Shown: positions 59,567 to 64,000 of the stretch, one piece after another
Position numbering within the stretch: the stretch's first letter is position 1
Layout: each line of letters begins with the position of its first letter
Source: Marinoscillum sp964351625
Lineage (GTDB): Bacteria; Bacteroidota; Bacteroidia; Cytophagales; Cyclobacteriaceae
Length of the DNA stretch: 64,000 nucleotides
NCBI GenBank assembly: GCA_964351625.1
Contig: CAYGOV010000013.1
Location: 62,001-126,000 of the forward strand
Direction of reading: 5' to 3'
Made by a program: the position numbers and the translations under genes
The notes under the pieces: generated by a model
What the model was told of the DNA's origin: nothing
Databases searched by the model: none
The model's input: only the letters and a program-made list of their open reading frames with translations

Positions 59567-60814
59567 ATGGCGGCCATAGCAGAAATAATATCCATAGGTG
59601 ATGAAATCCTTTACGGACAGACTTTAGACACTAACTCACATTGGATCAGTGGTAAACTGGATGAGATAGGTATCAAAGTGCGGAGGAAAATTACCATTGG
59701 TGATGAGCGCGAAGAGATACTTTCGGCGCTTAAGGATTCTTCGGAAAGAGTAGATATAATATTGATTACAGGTGGCTTAGGCCCAACAAGTGATGACCTC
59801 ACCAAGCCTTTACTAGCAGAATATTTTGGAGTGGGTTACACATTTCATCCTGACGTACTAGAGCATATCACAGAGTTATTCAATAGACGTGGGAGAGATG
59901 TGACCGAGGTGAATCGACTGCAAGCGGAACTCCCGTCAAATTGTGAGAAAATCCACAACCCGTTGGGCACAGCTCCGGCAATGTGGTTTGATGAAAACAA
60001 TACGATATATGTTTCCATGCCTGGTGTCCCTTATGAAATGAAACGAATGATGGAGGAGACGATTCTTCCTAAACTTCATGAGAAGTTCAGTGATGCCGTG
60101 ATCCATCATAAAATCATAAAGACAGTTGGAATAGGCGAATCATCACTTTCAGAAATGATAGTAGATTGGGAAAAGGCATTACCCAAGAGCATTAAGCTTG
60201 CTTACCTGCCCACTTTTGGTCAGGTAAAACTTAGACTTACAGCAATTGGTGATAACCTAAGCGAATTGGAAGCTTTTATAGATGTAGAAGTGAAAAAGCT
60301 CATCCCAATCATCGAAGAATATGTCTATGGATATGATGATGATGAATTGGAAGAAGTGATTGGCGACATGCTTTTGAGGGCAGATCAGACAATCGCTTTT
60401 GCCGAAAGCTGCACTGGAGGATATATTTCACATTTGATCACCGCTGTAGCAGGAAGTTCGGCTTACTATCTAGGCAGCATCGTATCATATGCTTATGATG
60501 TGAAAGTCAATTCTTTGGATGTGGATCGTCACATGATGGAAACTGAGGGTGCAGTAAGCGAAGGGGTGGTCTTGCAAATGGCAAAAAGTGTGAGAGAAAA
60601 ACTCGGCGCTGATGTTGGACTGTCTGTAAGTGGTATTGCCGGGCCGGGTGGGGGCACCGAAGATAAACCTGTGGGCACGGTATGGATTGCCTATTCTGAT
60701 AGGTACAAAACCATTGCTAAAAAATTTAATTTTACTAAAAACAGAGAACTCAATATCAAGCTCAGCGCCCTCAGCGCCCTCAATATGTTCAGAATCAACT
60801 TTTCGGGGAATTAG
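59567..60814 (+). CDS. cinA: CinA: competence/damage-inducible protein with nicotinamide-nucleotide amidohydrolase domain
   Basis: 415 residues of the full two-domain CinA. The N-terminal MoCF/COG1058 domain has IISIGDEILYGQTLDTNSHW, LITGGLGPTSDDLTKPLLAE and the NRLQAELP region. The C-terminal PncC domain has TIAFAESCTGGYISHLITAV (nucleophilic Ser) and ADVGLSVSGIAGPGGGTEDK, then PVGTVWIAY. It hydrolyses ADP-ribose-type pyrophosphates (N-domain) and deamidates NMN (C-domain) in pyridine-nucleotide recycling. Length is normal. It reads into the E2 gene 53 bp later. Confidence 0.96.
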   Translation: MAAIAEIISIGDEILYGQTLDTNSHWISGKLDEIGIKVRRKITIGDEREEILSALKDSSERVDIILITGGLGPTSDDLTKPLLAEYFGVGYTFHPDVLEHITELFNRRGRDVTEVNRLQAELPSNCEKIHNPLGTAPAMWFDENNTIYVSMPGVPYEMKRMMEETILPKLHEKFSDAVIHHKIIKTVGIGESSLSEMIVDWEKALPKSIKLAYLPTFGQVKLRLTAIGDNLSELEAFIDVEVKKLIPIIEEYVYGYDDDELEEVIGDMLLRADQTIAFAESCTGGYISHLITAVAGSSAYYLGSIVSYAYDVKVNSLDVDRHMMETEGAVSEGVVLQMAKSVREKLGADVGLSVSGIAGPGGGTEDKPVGTVWIAYSDRYKTIAKKFNFTKNRELNIKLSALSALNMFRINFSGN

Positions 60815-60867
60815 CTGAATTAAGTAACTTTACGTCACCCAAAAATGAACAATTAACAAAATATTCT

Positions 60868-62154
60868 ATGGCTACTGTGGAGTTATTGATGCCCAAAATG
60901 GGCGAGAGTGTAATGGAAGGCACCGTGCTTTCTTGGCTCAAAGCTGTTGGTGATACTATCGAGGAAGATGAATCGATATTGGAGGTAGCCACAGACAAAG
61001 TGGATACTGAAATTCCCTCTACACATGGAGGTGTTTTAAAGGAGATCCTAGCACAAGAGGGAGATGTTGTCGAAGTAGGCAAACCAATTGCAATTATTGA
61101 AACTGAGGCGAAAGTATCTGCTTCTTCAAAATCAGAAGTTAAGGAAGAAAGTACCCATGATGCTGTTGCTCAAGCAGAGCAAATTATAGAAAAGGCCAAG
61201 AGCGCAACAGCTATCGCCGTTCCTGCCAAAGTAGGGGATAAGTTTTTCTCACCTTTAGTGAGGAATATAGCTAAAGAAGAGGGCATCAGTCTAGAAGAAC
61301 TTTCTAGTATCAAAGGTTCCGGAAAGGATAATCGGGTCACCAAAGAAGATATCCTCGACTACTTAAAACATAAGAATGAGAGCCCAGCGCCTATATCGGC
61401 AAAATCTAAACCCGCACCAGCTCCTGCTCCTGTAGTAATGAGTGGGGAGGATGAGATCATCCAAATGGATCGCATGCGTAAAATGATTGCTGAGCGCATG
61501 CTAGCTTCCAAACAAACTGCTCCTCATGTTACTTCCTTTGTGGAGGCAGATGTGACAGAAATAGTTCATTGGAGAGGCAAGATGAAAAAAGTCTTTGCAG
61601 AGCGAGAGGGTCAAGCATTGACATATACACCCATCATGATTGAAGCGGTGGTGAAGGCCATCAAAGATTATCCAATGATTAATATCCAAGTGGATGGAGA
61701 TAAAATCATCAAAAAGAAAAGTATCAATATTGGCCTGGCCGTTGCTTTGCCGTCTGGTAATCTGATAGTCCCAGTGATTCATAACGCTGATCAACTTAGT
61801 TTGGTAGGGTTGACCCAAAAAGTAAATGATCTAGCTCGAAGAGCAAGAGAAAATGCTTTGAAACCAGATGACCTGCAAGGTGGTACTTACACAGTGTCCA
61901 ACGTAGGCTCATTCGGAAATGTAATGGGGACACCTATCATCATGCAGCCACAAGTTGGAATTCTCGCTTTAGGCGCAATTCAGAAAAAGCCAGCAGTCAT
62001 TGAAACGCCACAAGGAGATTTCATTGGTATCCGGCAGAAGATGTTTTTGTCACATAGCTATGACCACAGAGTAGTGGATGGAGCATTAGGCGGGATGTTC
62101 GTTCGAAGAGTAGCTGATTACCTTGAGGCTTTCGATAAAAATAGGACTATTTAA
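60868..62154 (+). CDS. 2-oxoacid dehydrogenase E2 (dihydrolipoamide acyltransferase)
   Basis: 428 residues. The N-terminal lipoyl domain (MPKMGESVMEGTVLSWLKAV) has the lipoylated Lys in LEVATDKVDTEIP (~43). A linker leads to a peripheral-subunit-binding domain (FSPLVRNIAKEEGISLEELS, KGSGKDNRVTKEDILDYL), then a Pro/Ala-rich linker and the catalytic acyltransferase (MDRMRKMIAERMLASKQTAP, GTYTVSNVGSFGNVMGTPII, and the active-site SHSYDHRVVDGALGG). It is the core of a pyruvate, 2-oxoglutarate or branched-chain dehydrogenase complex; the E1 and E3 genes are not here, so the acyl specificity is undecided. A strong terminator follows. Confidence 0.94.
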   Translation: MATVELLMPKMGESVMEGTVLSWLKAVGDTIEEDESILEVATDKVDTEIPSTHGGVLKEILAQEGDVVEVGKPIAIIETEAKVSASSKSEVKEESTHDAVAQAEQIIEKAKSATAIAVPAKVGDKFFSPLVRNIAKEEGISLEELSSIKGSGKDNRVTKEDILDYLKHKNESPAPISAKSKPAPAPAPVVMSGEDEIIQMDRMRKMIAERMLASKQTAPHVTSFVEADVTEIVHWRGKMKKVFAEREGQALTYTPIMIEAVVKAIKDYPMINIQVDGDKIIKKKSINIGLAVALPSGNLIVPVIHNADQLSLVGLTQKVNDLARRARENALKPDDLQGGTYTVSNVGSFGNVMGTPIIMQPQVGILALGAIQKKPAVIETPQGDFIGIRQKMFLSHSYDHRVVDGALGGMFVRRVADYLEAFDKNRTI

Positions 62155-62172
62155 AAAGCGTATAAACTCATG

Positions 62173-62211
62173 AAATAGCCTCATCCCGAAAGGGATGAGG
62201 CTATTTTTTTT
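62173..62211 (+). terminator. strong intrinsic terminator after the E2 gene
   Basis: AAATAGCCTCATCCC, a GAAA loop and GGGATGAGGCTATTT form a perfect 15-bp stem followed by more Ts. It lies 19 bp after the E2 stop and would also work for transcription from the other strand (A-run upstream). Confidence 0.95.
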
Positions 62212-62393
62212 GAAAAATCAATTGATTAATACTGAATGTACTTTGCCTATTAGATCAAAGCGGTGCTCAGACATATTAAGTATTATGGTAATTTGACTGA
62301 TCTTGATATTTATCATTCTTAGCGTTGAACAATTACTCCCTCATAACTAGTTATCTTTGTATTGCTAAACAGAACGCTTTTAAGAGCGTTATT

Positions 62394-63344
62394 ATGGTTT
62401 TACCAAATACAACAGAAATGTCCGATACTGCTGCAGAACCCAGAGTACTGAATAAACCAAAGCTGAGTAAGGAAATAAGCTTTACAATTGTCCATCTGCT
62501 TCCATTGTTGGCTATCTACACTGGTGCCACATTCTTTGATTGGATGGTATGTATATTCCTCTACTTCATGAGGATGTTTTGGATCACAGGTGGTTATCAC
62601 CGCTACTTTGCTCATCGCTCTTATAAGACTTCACGTTGGTTCCAGTTTGTGATTGCCTTCATGGCGCAAACTTCTGCACAGAAAGGAGCACTTTGGTGGG
62701 CAGGACATCACCGTGTGCATCACCGTACCAGTGATACTTACGATGATCCACATTCTATGAAACATTATGGCTTTTGGTATTCGCATGTTGGTTGGATTAT
62801 AGGACCAGACTATAAGGAAACTGACTATAAAGTCATTGCAGACTACTCCAAATATCCGGAGCTAGTTTGGCTCAATAAGCACTATCTCGTCCCACCAGTG
62901 ATCCTAGCATTGACAGTGATGGCGCTTGGTGGTATCGTAAATGGTGGTAGCATATTAGCAATGTTCACTAGTGCTGGTTTTTCGACTCTATTCATTGGAT
63001 TCTTCCTGAGTACAGTGGTGCTGTATCATGGTACTTTCAGTATCAACTCTATCATGCACAAGTTTGGTAAGCAGCGATATGTCTCTAATGATGAATCAAA
63101 AAACAATTTGATCCTGGCTTTGATTACTATGGGTGAAGGTTGGCATAACAATCACCACTATTACGAAGTGGCAGCACGTCAAGGATTCTTTTGGTGGGAG
63201 ATAGATATCACCTATTACATCCTTCGGATTTTTGCCTTCTTCGGACTGGTCTGGGAATTGAAAGAAGTACCTGACCATATCAAGTATTCAAAAAATAAAG
63301 AGGAGGCCAAGGCTTTAGCTAAAAAGGCAAAAGAAGCAGCCTAA
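62394..63344 (+). CDS. acyl-CoA/acyl-lipid desaturase
   Basis: 316 residues from the ATG at 62394 (an ATG at 62418 is also possible; upstream only a TTG at 62325 remains in frame). A membrane-bound fatty-acid desaturase with the three His boxes: HRYFAHRSY (H-x4-H), HHRVHHRTSDTYDDPHS (H-x2-HH), and GWHNNHHYYEVAARQGFFWW (H-x2-HH). Four hydrophobic helices surround them. It introduces a cis double bond (typically delta-9) into membrane fatty acids using a di-iron centre, oxygen and an electron donor. Length fits short bacterial acyl-CoA desaturases. Likely cold- or fluidity-related. Confidence 0.94.
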   Translation: MVLPNTTEMSDTAAEPRVLNKPKLSKEISFTIVHLLPLLAIYTGATFFDWMVCIFLYFMRMFWITGGYHRYFAHRSYKTSRWFQFVIAFMAQTSAQKGALWWAGHHRVHHRTSDTYDDPHSMKHYGFWYSHVGWIIGPDYKETDYKVIADYSKYPELVWLNKHYLVPPVILALTVMALGGIVNGGSILAMFTSAGFSTLFIGFFLSTVVLYHGTFSINSIMHKFGKQRYVSNDESKNNLILALITMGEGWHNNHHYYEVAARQGFFWWEIDITYYILRIFAFFGLVWELKEVPDHIKYSKNKEEAKALAKKAKEAA

Positions 63345-63393
63345 CTTAGATTGCCTAATCTTCAAGTGCCCTTCTTCATATCATAACAAGAAT

Positions 63394-64000
63394 ATGGGTC
63401 ACCATCACGGACATGATCATAGTGTAGGAAAAATCAGATTGGCATTTTTTGTCAATCTGGCTTTTTCGATCATTGAGCTGATTGGCGGACTCTATACCAA
63501 TAGCATCGCCATCATGACGGATGCATTGCACGATCTAGGCGACTGCATGAGTCTTGGCGTGTCTTGGTATTTTCAGAATGTTTCGCACAGGCAGCAAGAC
63601 AGAAAATTCAGTTATGGCTATGGTCGATTCTCTGTACTCGGCGCACTGATCAACTCCATAGTGCTGACGGTAGGATCTATCTATATCCTTTCGGAAACAA
63701 TCCCGCGACTCTTCAATCCTGAAATGCCAAATACCACCGGCATGATCTATTTTGCCATAGGGGGTATTTTTGCAAATGGACTAGCCGCATGGAAACTCCA
63801 CGGTGGCGCATCGCTCAATGAAAGAGCCGTATACCTTCATCTACTAGAGGACGTGTTGGGTTGGGTTGCGACACTGATTGGTGCCATAGTCATGTACTAC
63901 TGGGATGTGGCTTGGGTGGATCCATTACTTGCTTTGGGTATTGCTGTCTTCATCCTTTTCAATGTTGGTAAAAACCTAAAAGAAGCCCTTAAAATTTTGC
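63394..64000 (+). CDS. CDF zinc/cation transporter, CzcD/ZitB-like (partial, 3' end outside window)
   Basis: About 202 residues to the window edge, with no stop. The His-rich start MGHHHGHDHSVGKIRLAFFV is the CzcD/ZitB type. Transmembrane segments include LAFFVNLAFSIIELIGGLYT and IGGIFANGLAAW. The metal-site Asp pair is in IMTDALHDLGDCMSLGVS (helix 2), and the helix-5 pair HxxxD appears as YLHLLEDVLGWVATLI. KFSYGYGRFSVLGALINSIV is the CDF loop. It exports zinc or a similar cation. The start follows the desaturase stop by 49 bp on the same strand. Confidence 0.93.
   Translation, partial: MGHHHGHDHSVGKIRLAFFVNLAFSIIELIGGLYTNSIAIMTDALHDLGDCMSLGVSWYFQNVSHRQQDRKFSYGYGRFSVLGALINSIVLTVGSIYILSETIPRLFNPEMPNTTGMIYFAIGGIFANGLAAWKLHGGASLNERAVYLHLLEDVLGWVATLIGAIVMYYWDVAWVDPLLALGIAVFILFNVGKNLKEALKIL

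Noticed and set aside
62325..62393. N-terminal extension of the desaturase
   Set aside because: It would need a TTG start and adds a stretch with no family resemblance; the ATG at 62394 is more natural.
1..64000. CRISPR arrays, tRNA or rRNA genes, insertion sequences
   Set aside because: I found no regularly spaced direct repeats, no cloverleaf-like segments, and no transposase-like frame; the repeats present are palindromic and irregularly spaced.

Overview
The window is a stretch of chromosome from a member of the Bacteroidota, most likely a free-living, probably marine or sediment Cytophagales-type bacterium. The grounds are: four secreted proteins ending in type IX secretion (T9SS) sorting domains; many lipoproteins with Bacteroidota-style signal peptides; promoter-like sequences close to TTTG-N19-TAnnTTTG; almost no Shine-Dalgarno sequences; and modular beta-glucan enzymes. 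Genus cannot be fixed from sequence alone. I saw no tRNA or rRNA gene, CRISPR array, transposase or prophage.

Layout. 1-2760: a minus-strand, translationally coupled trio (SDR/DUF2867, DUF2805, photolyase-like flavoprotein) whose last gene leaves the window. 2844-8718: a DUF3124 lipoprotein, a transglutaminase-like protein, an outer-membrane protein facing a Crp/Fnr regulator, a secreted protein, and an ABC-F ATPase. 8975-11070: three tandem paralogous lipoproteins, two of them followed by terminator hairpins, plus a fourth unrelated lipoprotein. 11319-15008: a PLDc_N membrane protein, then proB-proA and an ArgD-like aminotransferase. 16152-20564: a 1470-residue multimodular GH81 beta-1,3-glucanase. 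A toxin-gene stub lies behind its terminator.

22025-25408 is a clear vitamin B12 uptake unit: promoter, cobalamin riboswitch, BtuB-like TonB-dependent receptor and a BtuG-like beta-propeller lipoprotein. 25510-34327 holds TspO, a DUF6624 protein, a mono-cluster ferredoxin-like protein, a Tat-exported pirin, an amidase lipoprotein with a C10 tract upstream, a T9SS surface protein, an S10 carboxypeptidase and a CIA30 protein.

34445-49074 is the most accessory-looking part. It contains DUF4386 and other small membrane proteins, GNAT, a CDF transporter, a methyltransferase, a GH55-like beta-helix lipoprotein, a thioredoxin-fold lipoprotein, an HxlR regulator with three operator-like 23-bp elements, a ParE-type toxin-antitoxin pair, and an OLD-family ATPase/nuclease beside a coupled HNH nuclease-deiminase pair. 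Several families of short palindromic or dispersed repeats sit between these genes.

49192-64000 returns to housekeeping and secreted proteins: a Crp/Fnr regulator divergent from a truncated hemoglobin, SRPBCC, a lipoprotein-TPR pair, folA-SDR-subtilase, a second T9SS surface protein, DUF4197, cinA, a 2-oxoacid dehydrogenase E2 with a strong terminator, a fatty-acid desaturase and the start of a second CDF transporter.
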